A DNA stretch of 64,000 nucleotides from Zasmidium citrigriseum (GCA_002786025.1 NHNW01000011.1:682001-746000), one strand, 5' to 3'; positions 1 to 11,519 are shown, counted from the stretch's first letter. Made by a program: numbers and translations. Notes: generated from the sequence alone by a model not told the origin.

Positions 1-216
1 GATTGGACTCGTGACGGGCGACGACAAAAGGATGGCAGCTTTCATTCACTTTCTCGCGAAGCTTCAACGCGTTCCTGGGGCTGGCTGACTGTTGATTCGC
101 GTGGCTTGGACCTGTGGCGCACCCTCCTCCAGCGGCGATCAGACCTCACTTCAAGTTCCTACTACTCTAGCTTCCACCGCCGACCTCCGCGCCCCGAATC
201 TCCTCCACCGCCCACC

Positions 217-676
217 ATGACCGTCGCCGAGAACATCAAGGACGCCGCCGAGACTGTCAAGGAAGCCGTCGGCCTCGGCCATGGCCACTCCGCTCCAACG
301 AGACGTACGCCCCCTCCAGCCAATGGCACGAATGGCATTATGCATACATGAATGAATGGAACGAATGCTGAATGAATTGCGCATACAGCTGCCACGCGGG
401 AAGAGATGTCCGCCAACAAAGTCCCTCTACCATACCGCGACTCGTGCGCCCACCTTCTGATCCCGCTCAACAACTGCCGCTACGATAACTTTTACCTCCC
501 GTGGAGGTGTATGGTATGAGCCAGGATAGAAGCAAGGATACGGGGAACATAGTACTGATTCGAATTTCAAGGATGAGCGACATTCATACGAGAAATGCCA
601 ATACGAAGAGTTCAAGCTGCGGATGAAGAAGATGGACGAGATTCGGGCAGAGAAGCAAGGAGCGCGGTCAAACTAA
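217..676 (+). CDS. ndufb7: NADH:ubiquinone oxidoreductase subunit NDUFB7 (B18)
   Basis: This is an accessory subunit of mitochondrial complex I that sits on the intermembrane-space side of the membrane arm. I read three exons, 217-304, 389-513 and 572-676, giving 105 residues, the usual size for fungal B18. The diagnostic feature is a twin CX9C pair, one pair in CAHLLIPLNNC and one in CMDERHSYEKC, characteristic of proteins imported and oxidised by the Mia40 route. The C terminus (EEFKLRMKKMDEIRAEKQGARSN region) also matches the family. Both introns have GT-AG ends and keep the frame. The start at 217 follows a CCACC context and is the first ATG that reads into the conserved core. The gene lies tail to tail with the BRCT protein gene, about 200 bp away. 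Confidence 0.93.
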
Positions 677-882
677 AGGATGGATCAAGAGACATGACAC
701 TTATACTACGGAGCTTGAGGGCATCGTCCAAGAGATGATTTTCATACCCAGTGCTCTAGCTTGCTATTGTACATATACCAGGAAGGAAGTGCCCAAAATG
801 GGGGCTGGTCTGACTCGCTGCACTCCATATCTCTCTCCTCGTAAGTCTCCACGCACTTGCTTGCTGATGTGTTGGGGAAGTT

Positions 883-2380
883 TTAGACGGTCTCGGCGTC
901 GCCCATGTCGAAGTCGAAGAAGTTTTCCGCCTCCTGCTCGTAGTCCATGTTCTGGTCCTGGTACTCGGCCATAGCTCGTGGAAACGCCTCGCCGCCATAT
1001 GCACCACCTAAATCGTACGCCATGCCTTCGCCGCTCATTGGAGGCAGCTGCTGAGGCATCATCGATAAATCCTCAGTCTTCATGATCTTCTCTGCCGGCC
1101 CATCAACTGGTGTGAAGCCCTCGTCTTCCTTGCGCTTGCCGAGGACGGAGTTGCTCAGCGTGAAGGCTCCGTCATGAAGGCTGGAGGTGCTCGTGTCTGC
1201 GAGACGCTGAGGGTCGCCGTTGGCGAAGTCGTGCATGGCGACATCCTCATCCAAAGCTATCGGCCGGCCTTCGTTCTTGATACCATTCGCCTCGCCATTG
1301 AGCATCGGCTGCTCTGGAGAACGCACTTTGCCCTTGCCCTTCTCGCGCGGCTTTTCGACTTTCTCAATGGTCTTCACCACCGCATCACCCGTTGGCGACA
1401 CATACTTGAATTCAGCATCTTGCTTGCCGGCAGTACTGGCACCACCGATCCAGGCGACACCAGTGCTCTCCTTAAACGCCTTCTTGAAGCACCGGAAGGC
1501 CGTCAGAAAGTTGCAGCCAATGCAGACGATGATGTTGTTCTGTGGCAGCTTTTTGGTACCGCCGGCCTTGGCGTTGAAGGCATAGGAATGCGGCTTGTCT
1601 GGCTCGGCCTTGCTCTCGTTCGACTCGTAGATCTGGAGCTGTGGCGAGTCTGTTAGCATCTTCGACACAAACCACTTGACCAAGTTCTTAACTTACCTGG
1701 ACAGCGCTCTGACCTTCGGCCTGAACCATCGGCTGCAGAGTCACATCATACGCAAACCCCATCTCATCAACATAGACATGATACTTGTCCGTCAACAACT
1801 CATTCCTCGATTTCAGAATCCCCCGTCGAAAGAACTCCGCGAGCGCAATAACATTGTTCCGCTCCCGCTGAGTCTCAATCGCCCGGAGTTGCTTCGCAGC
1901 CTCCTCCTTCCTCGCCTCCTCCTCCAGCTTCTTCCGCTTCTCAATCTGCTTCTTCATAGACTCAGACAAGTACTCATTCGTACTCTCCGTAAACACCTGC
2001 GTCATCAAGCCCTGCGTACTCCTCGGCTCATTCGCTCCCTTTGCCTTCACCGCCGTACCACCCTTCTTCAACCACGAATGCACCATCTCCGAGCGCCGGG
2101 ATTTGGCGCGGATGCTCTGGACCAGCCATTCCCACGTCACGATGTGAATCTTCTGGCCCTGCTCCTTGCGGGCGAGGGCGTCTTTGACGACGTCGCTCTG
2201 GGTGTTGAACTTCTTTTCTGAGACGACGAGGTGGGTGGTTGCGTCGGTGATGCGGGATTGGAAGTTGATCTTGCCGCTGGCTGCTTCGACCCAGCGCTTC
2301 ACGCTTTCGGGCGTCCAGGAGCCGTCGTCATGCTTGCCGATGGCGACGATGTCGCAGTTCTTGAGGCCGCCGTGGACCAT
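883..2380 (-). CDS. BRCT domain protein with degenerate WGR-like domain (PARP-like architecture without catalytic domain)
   Basis: Two exons, 1697-2380 and 883-1638, encode 479 residues; the intron has a clean GTAAGT donor and CCACAG acceptor. Residues 1 to about 105 form a BRCT domain (KNCDIVAIGK start, ATTHLVV strand, a WEWLVQSI helix near its end), a phosphopeptide- or DNA-end-binding fold. A charged coiled-coil-like stretch follows (about 140-185). Residues about 195-305 resemble a WGR domain: a VYVDEMGFAYDVTL strand and a helix ending in FKKAFKESTGVAW, as in PARP1, but the WGR signature itself reads AKAGG. The last about 150 residues are disordered and acidic, ending FFDFDMGDAETV. No ADP-ribosyltransferase domain follows. 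A nuclear DNA-damage or chromatin role is inferred; the WGR assignment is moderate. Confidence 0.8.
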
Positions 2381-2724
2381 CTTGGAGGTTTGGCGGGTTG
2401 ATGCTGGCCTGTGATGGTGTGGATGATTGGACCTGGTTGTTGACGTGCTGGCTGACGACGACTGCAGCGCGTCCAGTGGTGTTGGATGATGATGTCGAGG
2501 GTGATAAGAGGAGCAGAAAGAGAAGCAGAGATCAGTGTTTCAAGTAGGCAGTAAAGCGCCGCTCTCTGCCAATGAGCGGCTTCAATTTGATTTGCATGTG
2601 AAGAAGATGAGGCGAGTGAAGCGGAGACTTACAAGGGCATGTGACACCAAGCATCTGTAGAGTGAAGTCGAAAGGGTTGTTGATCCATTGACAACGTGGC
2701 AGCATCTGCCGTCGTCTTTTGCGT
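2381..2724. other. intergenic stretch between BRCT gene start and trpC end
   Basis: About 340 bp serving as the upstream region of the BRCT protein gene and the 3' flank of trpC. I see no additional coding sequence or structured RNA in it. Confidence 0.5.
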
Positions 2725-5040
2725 CTATAGATTCACGCTCTTTGCCGCCTTGACGAATTCCCGAATCTTGTCCAGGTCTTGCTTGCCATCTACCTCCACG
2801 CCACTGCTGACGTCCACAGCAGTCACCTGAGCCTTCTGATCGCCCAGCGATTCGACCGCGGAGACAACGTTGTCTGGGTTGAGGCCGCCTGCCAACAAGA
2901 TGCGAAGTCCTTCATCACCCTTCAGGAGGTCCTGAACCCCTGAGCCGTCAAGTCGCTTCCCTTCACCTGCACCTGGATCAAGGAGAGGCATTGAGTGATA
3001 TCCTCTTGTGGCAATACCTCGTGCTCCCAGCTTGAAGGACTTCACCACTGGCACAGGGATCAGCGAAGCCCATTCGAGCGGTTCCGAGCCATGTAGCTGG
3101 ACAATGTCCAGGTTGAGTAGCCTCTGTTGCTCGAGAATGTACTCCAGAGGCTGGTTCATGAATACACCAACGAGCAAGGCGCGCTTCGGATGTTGAACAT
3201 GATGAGCCGCGGTGTGGGCGAAAAAGCTTGTAGCTTTGCCTTCGGCCTCTTTGGAGGTGTCGGTGACTTGTGTTGCCGCTTTCTTCGTGCCATGCACCAC
3301 CTCCGATATCTGCAAAGCGGTCTCTGTTGATACACAACGTTTCGTGCCTGTGACAAGAATCATGCCAATGAGGTCTGCACCTGCCTCGATTGCCGCTTTG
3401 GCAGCTTCTGCGCCTCGTGTGCCACAGATCTTCACAAGCAACTTCCGCTGGGATTTGGCTTTGATGGCTTGTTCGCTGCCTCCAAGAAGTTCTGCTATAA
3501 ATTTTGCAGTGTCTTGTGCTCGCATGAGTGCTTCTCCAACTAATACCGCCCCTACACCGTTTTGCTGGTATGGAATGACATCCTTCGGTGAAGCGATTCC
3601 ACTGAGCGCACAAAGTATCGTCTCCTTGGGCACGATCTCCATGAGCCTGGTGGTAGTTTCCATGTCCACTTCGAAGTTGGTGAGATTCCTGTTGTTGACG
3701 CCGATCACTTTCGATCCAAGTTCAACAGCGATCTCCATCTCTTCCACGGTGTTGACCTCTACAAGAGGCTCCATTCCAAGGGATTGTGAGTACTTGTACA
3801 GCCTGGTGAGCGTCTCCGTATCCAGCATCTTGACAATGAGTAGAACCGTGTCGGCTCCATTGAGGCGAGCCTCCAGGATTTGATATTCGTCAAAGACGAA
3901 CTCCTTTCTCAGCAATGCTGGCCGATTTGGCATGCGGTCGATGGCTTGTCGAACACTTCGAAGATCCTCGATGCTGCCCTTGAACCATTCCGGTTCTGTC
4001 AGAACGGAAATGACACTCGCGCCAGCCAATGCATATGTCCGTGCTTGAGCTGGAGCGCATGCAGAAAGGGAAATGATGCCCTTTGAAGGCGAAGCGCGCT
4101 TGATCTCTGCCATGAGAGACAGCTTGAATGGCGATTGTCTCAAACGATCTGGGAATGAGACGAGCGCAGGGGCTAGGTTCAGGTCATATGCAGCCTGCAA
4201 GTCCTCAGGTCGCTGTGAGGGGACCTTCTTCTGTGCGGCAACCTTGACTTTGCGATCATCATAGATGCGTTCGAGAATCGAAGGCTTCTTGTCTCCGTTC
4301 GCGCTGCTGCCGTTGGTCTGGGGCTTTGCTGCCTTGGGAGGGGCTTCTTTTTGGAGGCGCTCGTTCTCTGCCCAAGTACCGCCTTGCATGTGAAGAAAGT
4401 TCTTCATCATAACCCTTCCTTCTGCGGTGAGAATACTCTCAGGGTGGAACTGAACGCCCTCAACGAGTAGCTCCTTGTGACGGACACCCATGATCACACC
4501 CTTCCCGCCATCTGGGCCCGCTGCGATCCAGGACGACACCTCAAGGCACTCGGGCAAAGTTGGATGAGTGCCAGCAAGTGAATGATACCTAGTTACCGGC
4601 AGATCTTGAGTCAGGTTCTTGTAAACCCCCTTTCCATCGTGCCTCAATGGCGAAGTCTTGCCATGTAGAATCTCTCCAGTCTGCTCTACGACACCGCCAA
4701 AGACAGAGTAGATGCATTGCTCGCCCATGCAGACACCCAAAACAGGGATCTTCCCGCTGAAGTACTTGATAGCATCTTTGCTGATTCCCGAGTCGGTCTC
4801 TGGGTGGCCAGGTCCTGGGCTGACGACCAATTGGGTTGGCTTGAACTCGATCAGCTTGTCGAGTGTGATTTGGTCATTTCGGAACACCGTGACTTTCGCT
4901 CCTTCCAGTACGAGATACTGATAGACGTTCCAGGTGAAAGAGTCGTAGTTGTCTATCAGAACCAGGTTTGAGGCCGTGGAGATTGGGTCGGCGGGCGACG
5001 GGTGTTGCGGTGAATGGTCGATGAGGTCGATGGACGGCAT
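2725..5040 (-). CDS. trpC: Trifunctional tryptophan enzyme TrpC (glutamine amidotransferase / IGP synthase / PRA isomerase)
   Basis: A single-exon gene of 771 codons encoding the fused filamentous-fungal TrpC. Residues about 25-225 are the anthranilate synthase component II amidotransferase, which supplies ammonia to anthranilate synthase: catalytic Cys104 in GVCMGEQ and His199/Glu201 in GVQFHPES. Residues about 256-525 are indole-3-glycerol-phosphate synthase ([13 protein letters not shown]). Residues about 530-771 are phosphoribosylanthranilate isomerase ([37 protein letters not shown]). I chose the ATG at 5040 because the amidotransferase begins about 25 residues later. The frame stays open upstream to 5325, but that part resembles no TrpC sequence and contains a strong donor-like AG|GTATGT. 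The gene is divergent from mbp1, and a TGACTCA site lies about 130 bp upstream. Confidence 0.95.
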   Translation of the reverse strand: MPSIDLIDHSPQHPSPADPISTASNLVLIDNYDSFTWNVYQYLVLEGAKVTVFRNDQITLDKLIEFKPTQLVVSPGPGHPETDSGISKDAIKYFSGKIPVLGVCMGEQCIYSVFGGVVEQTGEILHGKTSPLRHDGKGVYKNLTQDLPVTRYHSLAGTHPTLPECLEVSSWIAAGPDGGKGVIMGVRHKELLVEGVQFHPESILTAEGRVMMKNFLHMQGGTWAENERLQKEAPPKAAKPQTNGSSANGDKKPSILERIYDDRKVKVAAQKKVPSQRPEDLQAAYDLNLAPALVSFPDRLRQSPFKLSLMAEIKRASPSKGIISLSACAPAQARTYALAGASVISVLTEPEWFKGSIEDLRSVRQAIDRMPNRPALLRKEFVFDEYQILEARLNGADTVLLIVKMLDTETLTRLYKYSQSLGMEPLVEVNTVEEMEIAVELGSKVIGVNNRNLTNFEVDMETTTRLMEIVPKETILCALSGIASPKDVIPYQQNGVGAVLVGEALMRAQDTAKFIAELLGGSEQAIKAKSQRKLLVKICGTRGAEAAKAAIEAGADLIGMILVTGTKRCVSTETALQISEVVHGTKKAATQVTDTSKEAEGKATSFFAHTAAHHVQHPKRALLVGVFMNQPLEYILEQQRLLNLDIVQLHGSEPLEWASLIPVPVVKSFKLGARGIATRGYHSMPLLDPGAGEGKRLDGSGVQDLLKGDEGLRILLAGGLNPDNVVSAVESLGDQKAQVTAVDVSSGVEVDGKQDLDKIREFVKAAKSVNL

Positions 5041-5512
5041 TGTCGCGAAATGCAAGACTTCTTCCAAAGCAGTGACCAATTCCCTCTTCCGCGTCTTCGA
5101 TTCGGCTCCAAGAAAGCAGTCTGACGATGAGTTCTTCAAGTATTTCCAAACTTCTTCGTCAGACCGAATCTGACTCAAGGTCGAGACGTCCAAGCTTCGA
5201 CAAGGGTCCGAGTGCCTTTCAAGAGCAGGCACGCAATTCCTACGATTGTCGTCGAAGAGAGAGTGCAGAGATGTGTAGAAGTCTCGCAGGACATACCTTC
5301 GAAGTTCTGGGCATTGGTACTGCACTTTTAGTCCAGAGATGGATACACGTCACGTGATTTAGAGTTCACGCCGCTTGACGCACGTAATCTGCCAACGCGA
5401 CCCTTTGTCAGGTCGCGTCGAGCTCGAGCAAACCACCCACCTCACCTCTTTCGCAACCGCGAACAGCAACTTCCAGCGACTAAAAGGGCACCACCTTCGA
5501 CATTTGCCCACC
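5041..5512. promoter_or_regulatory. shared divergent promoter region of trpC and mbp1
   Basis: About 470 bp separates the two divergent start codons. The trpC side stays open in frame with the coding sequence to 5325 and is presumably leader. Apart from the TGACTCA element I see no obvious regulatory motif. Confidence 0.6.
5171..5177. promoter_or_regulatory. TGACTCA, Gcn4/CPC1-type general amino-acid control site
   Basis: An exact TGACTCA lies 131 bp upstream of the trpC start codon. This is the consensus bound by the bZIP factors Gcn4, CPC1 and CpcA, which induce tryptophan genes under amino-acid starvation. The match is seen directly; use in vivo is inferred and depends on the transcription start lying downstream of it. 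Confidence 0.5.
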
Positions 5513-7650
5513 ATGTCGCGCCACCCAGACAAAATCTACTCGGCGACCTACAGCAATGTCCCCGTCTACGAGCTCGTGGCTGGCGGCGTAGCCTGCATGC
5601 GGCGGAGGAGCGACGACTGGATCAACGCGACCCACATCCTCAAGGTCGCCGACTACGACAAGCCCGCGCGTACGCGTATTCTGGAGCGCGAGGTACAAAA
5701 GGGAGTACACGAGAAGGTGCAAGGTGGATACGGCAAATACCAAGGTCAGTCACATGCGATAGGCGCTAATCGCGCTTCTCCGCTAACGCTGTACCCACAG
5801 GAACGTGGATCCCTCTCCCAGATGGCAGAGAGCTGGCTGCAAAGAATGGAGTTCTTGACAAGCTGCGGGCCATCTTCGACTTCGTCCCAGGCGACAGAAG
5901 CCCACCGCCGGCACCAAAGCATGCCACGGCCTCCTCCAAGCCAAGACAGCCACGGGCTCCAGCACAATCAAAGAGACAGCCAGGTAAGACAATGGGCAAA
6001 CGCTTTCCAAGTATAGCAACTGACAAAACCGCAGTCTATGCCTCGCAAGACTACGACCAAATGGACATGAGCGTCCACGGGGGCGATACACCTGACAACG
6101 TGACCATAGTTTCCGACGCGTACGATGACTACGACAACTCGCACTACACCGGATCTCGAAAGCGCAGACGGCCTGAGGATGCCATGAGTCAAGCCGATAA
6201 GGAGCACCGTCTCTGGGCCGAGGAGCTTCTGGACTATTTCATGCTCCAAGAGGACCCAGAAGACTCGCTGCCACAAGCACCGCAACCGCCGCCGAATGCA
6301 GAACTTGACCGGCCGATCGACGACAAGGGCCATACCGCCCTGCACTGGGCTTCGGCCATGGGTGATCTCGAGGTGGTCAAGGACCTGATACGACGCGGCG
6401 CCAACATCGACGTTCAATCTACGAATGGACAAACGGCCTTGATGCGAGCAGTCTGCTTCACCAACAACTACGATCGGCTGTCGATGGAAAAGCTTTCGGG
6501 ACTTCTGATCAGAACTGTGAGCATGCAAGACTGGTACGGCCAGACGGTCTTCCATCACATCGCCAAGAGCACCGAGCGGAAGAGCAAATACGAGTGCGCG
6601 CGGTATTACATGGAATGTATCCTCAACAAGATGCACGATATCATGCCAGACGACCAGATTTCGCGAGTACTGGATGTTCAGGATAATGACGGAGATACCG
6701 CCGTCACCATTGCCGCTCGGAATGGGGCTAGAAAATGTGTTCGCTCCCTCATGGGAAGAAACGCTTCGGTACAAATTCCCAATCACCTGGGTGAAACTGC
6801 AGACCAATTGATCATCGCGCTAAACCACCGTCGACAGTCCCGCAATCAGCTGAGCCATCGCCAGCTCTCATCTTCGCCTTTCCAGCCGGATATCGCCATG
6901 GGCGGTGCGGTCCAGCCGCATCTCAGCAGCATGAACGGCCACGCACCAATCGATCCCATGATCGTGTCGCAGCAGTCCCTGGGTTCGGGAGCAGGAGCTC
7001 TAGATGGCGGCAACGACGTGTACAAGTCAGAGTCTGCCCTTGCGCTCACATCTTCAATCATGCCCGTCATCTTCAACAAGGCCCGCACGCTTGCTGTCAG
7101 CATCGAGCAGGAGGTGGCCGAGAAAGAGACGGAGCTCGCAGAAGCACAGCGTGTGGTGGCCATGCGTCGCCATGAGCTTGATGTCCTCAAGCGACAAGCT
7201 GATGAGCTGCGCGCCAAAGAACAGGAGCAGCAGGAAGGCGCCGAAGCAGACGAGCAACTCGTGGCGGAGCTTGAGGCGCTCGTGAAGGAGTGCCAAGAGC
7301 TCACGGCAGAAGAGCAGGACCTCATTCTCAAGGACCTGATCGAACAGGAACAGCAGACCCAGCTCGACGATCCTGACGACACCATGATGGATGGTGACGA
7401 GGATCTTGCCAGACAGAAGGTCGAGCTTGTGCGTGATCTCAAGGAGCTGGTCGAGCAGCGCCAGAGCCTATTCCAGACTATTGTGCAGAACCTGTCAGTC
7501 GCCGGCTTAGGTGACAAGCAGGCCGAGTACAAGCGTCTGATTACGGGCGCCTTGGGTGTCCGCGAGGAAGATGTGGAAGGCATGATGCCTGAGATCGTGG
7601 CCGAGTTGGAGGACTCAAGCTGGCCGCTGGAGAATGCAGGTGGTGCGTAG
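5513..7650 (+). CDS. mbp1: APSES/ankyrin cell-cycle transcription factor Mbp1 (MBF DNA-binding subunit)
   Basis: Three exons, 5513-5744, 5801-5983 and 6035-7650, encode 676 residues. Residues about 10-105 form the APSES (KilA-N/Mbp1) DNA-binding domain with the [18 protein letters not shown] core and [13 protein letters not shown]. Exon 1 to 2 splicing falls inside this domain and joins GKYQ to GTWI. Ankyrin repeats follow ([29 protein letters not shown] and [15 protein letters not shown] segments), then a long acidic heptad-rich coiled coil (about residues 445-600) used in the family for partnering with Swi6. MBF binds ACGCGT elements and drives G1/S genes such as those for DNA synthesis. 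The start in CCACCATGTCG context directly precedes the APSES domain. Mbp1 is favoured over Swi6 because the APSES domain looks intact. Confidence 0.92.
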
Positions 7651-7876
7651 AATGCCCCCAAGCAGACTCCCGGCGCCCCTGCGGGTAAGAAGCGGAAGTC
7701 CACCATCGACTGGATCTGCAAGACTCTTTGAGCGACGCGTACGACGAATTGCTTTACGACTGGACGTGTATGTTACGGGCGAGCGAGCGATTGCTGAACT
7801 GTATTTACTACTGAACTCCTCGAGCAAGCGATGGAGTGAGTGCTCAAGAAAGAGACTCGATAGCTAGCGCTCTTCT

Positions 7877-10042
7877 TCACTGAGCATCCATCAAGACTTT
7901 GGTCCAATCAAACTTATCCCACTTCTTCCTAAAACTCTCAAGTCTCCTGTCGTGCTTCTCCCATCGACCTTGCTTCTTGATCGTCTCCGGGCCTCTGTCG
8001 AGCATGCCACCAATGACCTCTCGCGCGAAGAGATCACCCTTGGGCCATCGCCGCTCGTCCTCAATCACATGTCCCATACCACCATCAAGCGTATAGAAGA
8101 CGTGAAAGTACGGCATCTCCTTCACCATCGCCTTGCGAAACGCCGCCTTGCCATACCCAGGCTTCTGCGTCAGAGCAAGCGTATCAATTATGGGTTTATG
8201 CTGACTCCACTGCTCATCCGACGCCAACACCGCCTCCTTGAAATACGCCGGTGCATTCTCCGCCAGATGATGCGGCAACGGAATCGCGTTCAACGCGGCG
8301 TGGCCCTTGCGACTCGACATGAAAGCCGCGTTTTCGTAGAAGATGACGCTTTTGTCCTGCGCGTGGTAGAAGCGCGTGAGAGATTTCATGAAATTGCGGA
8401 TCTCTTCCCATTCGTCGTCGTCGCATTCGAGGAGGTTCAGGCGGTGTTGGATAGGGACGATTACGGCGCTGTATTTTGCGAGTTCGGGCTCGGTGGCCAG
8501 GGTCATGTACGTTCGGGTTGCGAGACTGATGACGGGTGCTGTCGGTGGTTTCTCGGATTCTTCGTGATAGCAGAGAGGGCAGTTCTCGAGGACCTTTTGC
8601 ATCTTTTGGAAATCCCCAATGGCTGCGTTGCGGAGGTTGGTCTCTGACTTCATCACCTTCTTGGAGAGCTTGCTCGCGTTGTCGTCCATGTAGTCGAGAT
8701 CGTTGACGAACTTGGAGTCTTTCGCGATGCGCTCTGCGAAAGCCTTGCCCTCGCCACCGTTCACACCTCGAGTTCGCTTCTCCTGCTTGACCATGTCCTC
8801 GATAGACATGTCTTCGTTCTCCTCTACCAGCCCACGTTCGCGTCCACGCTTACCAGACACTGCGGTGACTTCACCGGAACGATCTCCAGCCAGCATGCGA
8901 TTCTCCATGTTGCTGAGAACAACAACATCTGACTGCGCTTGGTAGGCGCGACTCGCGGCTTCGGCGGCTTTGAACTCTTCCTCGAGCTGGGCTGCTTCTG
9001 GAGCACGGCGCATCTTCGCCTTCATCATCTGCGCTTTGAGCCTGTTCAACGCTGTGGCATCTAAGGGTGCTGTCGTTTTAGGTGGCTCTGCCTCTGCCAT
9101 CACCTCGCCTTGACGCGTTGGCGCTGGATTCTCCTCATCTCTTCGCTCGTCAGCCTCTCGCCGTATTCCTGCCTTCATCTTTCTCTCCTGATAGAGCTCT
9201 CCTGAAGGCTTCTCGAGTCCAACGTAATCTTTTCCATACATCTTCCTCCGGTCCATCTCGCGTTCCTCCTCTCGAGCTTCGTCAAAGTCGCGTAGGTCAC
9301 CATATCGCTCCATCGCGACCTCCTCCACGCTTTTCCCCGATTCCTCTGCTTGCCGATAGACAGCCTTCAGCTTCGTCATCCTCCAGGAGCTGCCACTGTC
9401 GCCAAAGATGTATGAAACTTCACGTTGAGCCGGCTCGTCCTTCACGCCTTCGCCTGCTTCTTCGTCGCCATCTGAATCAAAGTCTCTCTGAAGATCCGCC
9501 AGATGCCGGTTGATATCGCTCTCTTGCACTTTGAATTCATGACTATCTTTCGCGCCCACAAATTGACTTGGAGGCGCTTTCGGCTTCCTGCTCTGGACGT
9601 AGTCGATATCTAGCTCTGATGGCTCCTTCATCCAAGCATCTCTCTGTACTTTTGTCTCTTTCAAGTCCTGGTCCCGTTGATCCAACAAATCCTCCTCTGG
9701 CGGCGCAGCTGTGGCTTCCTTCTCCACCCATTCATCCTCGCCGTCACTGTCGAAGACCTTGATATCCTTCTCCGCGTCCTGCTTCTTCTCTGGCTTCGGC
9801 GAACCGCTACGATGTCGCTTCCTATGCCGTCGCTCCGAATCATCGTCCCTATCGCGGTGCCTTTTATGTCTGTGACGTCGCTCCTCGTCCCGATCGTCGT
9901 CGCCATGTCTGTGGGAGCGATGGTGATGTCTGTGACGATGCCGCCGCTCGCCATCCTCGTCGCGAGATCTGTGGTTCCGGTGTCCTTTCGAATCGCGCGA
10001 CTTGCTCTCAGCGAGCTCTCGCTCAAAGTCGTCCAATCCCAT
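7877..10042 (-). CDS. cwf19: Spliceosome-associated CwfJ/Cwf19 family protein
   Basis: A single-exon gene of 721 codons. Residues 1 to about 90 are rich in His, Arg, Asp and Ser dipeptides, like SR-type splicing proteins. The middle (about 150-450) is charged and helical. The C-terminal third carries the CwfJ_C_1 HIT-like domain (NCPLCYHEESEKPP start; RKGHAALNAIPLP in place of a full His triad) and CwfJ_C_2 (GKAAFRKAMVKEMPYFHVFY through KKWDKFDWT). In fission yeast Cwf19 is part of the Cdc5/Prp19 spliceosome, and the related Drn1 assists lariat debranching by Dbr1. The incomplete His triad suggests a structural rather than hydrolytic role (inference). It is convergent with mbp1 and divergent from gpn1, with only about 240 bp between the two start codons. 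Confidence 0.93.
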   Translation of the reverse strand: MGLDDFERELAESKSRDSKGHRNHRSRDEDGERRHRHRHHHRSHRHGDDDRDEERRHRHKRHRDRDDDSERRHRKRHRSGSPKPEKKQDAEKDIKVFDSDGEDEWVEKEATAAPPEEDLLDQRDQDLKETKVQRDAWMKEPSELDIDYVQSRKPKAPPSQFVGAKDSHEFKVQESDINRHLADLQRDFDSDGDEEAGEGVKDEPAQREVSYIFGDSGSSWRMTKLKAVYRQAEESGKSVEEVAMERYGDLRDFDEAREEEREMDRRKMYGKDYVGLEKPSGELYQERKMKAGIRREADERRDEENPAPTRQGEVMAEAEPPKTTAPLDATALNRLKAQMMKAKMRRAPEAAQLEEEFKAAEAASRAYQAQSDVVVLSNMENRMLAGDRSGEVTAVSGKRGRERGLVEENEDMSIEDMVKQEKRTRGVNGGEGKAFAERIAKDSKFVNDLDYMDDNASKLSKKVMKSETNLRNAAIGDFQKMQKVLENCPLCYHEESEKPPTAPVISLATRTYMTLATEPELAKYSAVIVPIQHRLNLLECDDDEWEEIRNFMKSLTRFYHAQDKSVIFYENAAFMSSRKGHAALNAIPLPHHLAENAPAYFKEAVLASDEQWSQHKPIIDTLALTQKPGYGKAAFRKAMVKEMPYFHVFYTLDGGMGHVIEDERRWPKGDLFAREVIGGMLDRGPETIKKQGRWEKHDRRLESFRKKWDKFDWTKVLMDAQ

Positions 10043-10281
10043 GGCGCGTGGTGTTGAGATGTTGGCAGGAAGATTCCGGGATTGAGGGTGTGAACTTGAA
10101 GGGTCCGAGTTGCGTCACGAAAAGCTTCCCCTCAGATTTTCACATGCAAGTCCCCACGCGATCACCTCGACGCGACGTCTTCAAATCAACGTCACTTCAC
10201 CAAAGAACCCTATCAACTCCAATTCTGTCCGAACAAGCGGTCGCAAATCGACTCTGAAAACCACCGTCAGCTCCATCGACC

Positions 10282-11519
10282 ATGGCATCTGCCAGCGCTC
10301 CATCTGGACAGCCGCCCACCGCAGTCATCTGCGTGGGCATGGCAGGCTCTGGCAAAACGACGTTCATGCAGAGAATCAACGCGCATCTTCACTCATCCGA
10401 ATCGCAACCACCATACGTCCTCAACCTCGACCCTGCGTGAGTAGCTCCAGTCATGGTTTGGAAGCATACGACTGATGGGTTTGTAGAGTGCGAAGCGTTC
10501 CATATGACAGCAACATTGACATTCGAGACTCGATCCGATACAAGGAAGTCATGAAACAGTACAACTTGGGACCCAACGGAGCCATTTTGACGAGTTTGAA
10601 CCTCTTCAGCACCAAGATCGACCAGGTCATGGGGATCCTCGAGAAACGCTGCCTCCCGCAAGATCCGCCGAAACCTCTCCCAAGCCACATTATCGTGGAC
10701 ACGCCAGGTCAAATCGAAGTATTCGTATGGTCAGCATCAGGAAACATCCTCCTATCCTCCCTAGCCTCGAGCTTCCCGACTGTACTGGCCTACATTATCG
10801 ATACTCCACGAACCACCGAGAACACAAGCACTTTCATGTCAAACATGCTGTATGCCATCAGCATTCTCTACAAGACAAAGCTGCCCATGATTCTGGTTTT
10901 CAACAAGACGGACGTGAAATCAGAAGAGCAAGCAGTGGACTGGATGCGTGACTTTGAGAAGTTCCAAGAAGCGGTGCGGTCAGAAGAGGAAGAGGAGCGA
11001 GAAGGTGGTGGATACATGGGCCCGTTGTTGAACAGCATGAGCTTGGTGCTGGAGGAGTTCTACAACCATCTCTCGGTAGTCGGCGTTTCATCAATGACTG
11101 GAGAAGGTGTAGAAGACTTCTTCAAGGCAGTTAAGGAGAAGAGAGCAGAGTTCGAGAAAGATTATAAGCCCGAACTGGAGCGAAGGAGAGCAGAAGCCGA
11201 GGAGCAAAAGAGTCAGATCAGGGAGAAGGAGGTCAGCAGAATGATGAAGGATATGAATGTCTCTTCCAAGGCGAAAGGCACCGGAAAGTATGCCAAGAAG
11301 GACGAACCAGAGACGGTCAGCGACATGGAAGACGCTGATGAAGACGACGAGAATGGTGGACTCGTAGATCCAGACGAGCCAGATGAAGAAGAGGAGGTCA
11401 ATCAAGCCTTTGAGGATGGTCTGAAGGCGCGGTACGAGGCAGCTCTCAAAGAAGGCGGTGCTTCAGCATCTGCGAAAGCGGCTACCTCTGCAAACTACAT
11501 TCGTAGTAGCCAGAGATGA
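10282..11519 (+). CDS. gpn1: GPN-loop GTPase 1 (Npa3/XAB1)
   Basis: Two exons, 10282-10436 and 10487-11519, encode 395 residues. Residues 19-26 form the P-loop (GMAGSGKT). The family-defining GPN insertion is in [10 protein letters not shown], the switch region is [15 protein letters not shown], and NKTD specifies guanine. The intron falls directly after NLDPA and is removed to give [14 protein letters not shown], a highly conserved segment. The C-terminal 120 residues are an acidic, helical tail typical of Gpn1 and absent from Gpn2/3. Gpn1 acts with Gpn3 in cytoplasmic assembly and nuclear import of RNA polymerase II. It shares a short divergent promoter with the cwf19 gene. Confidence 0.95.

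Noticed and set aside
2978..3613. 211-codon frame overlapping trpC on the same strand
   Set aside because: Out-of-frame reading of the isomerase domain, without any family resemblance.
5968..7721. two long open frames antisense to mbp1 (about 280-290 codons each)
   Set aside because: They mirror the codon pattern of mbp1, have no domain and no spliceable partners; shadows of the real gene.
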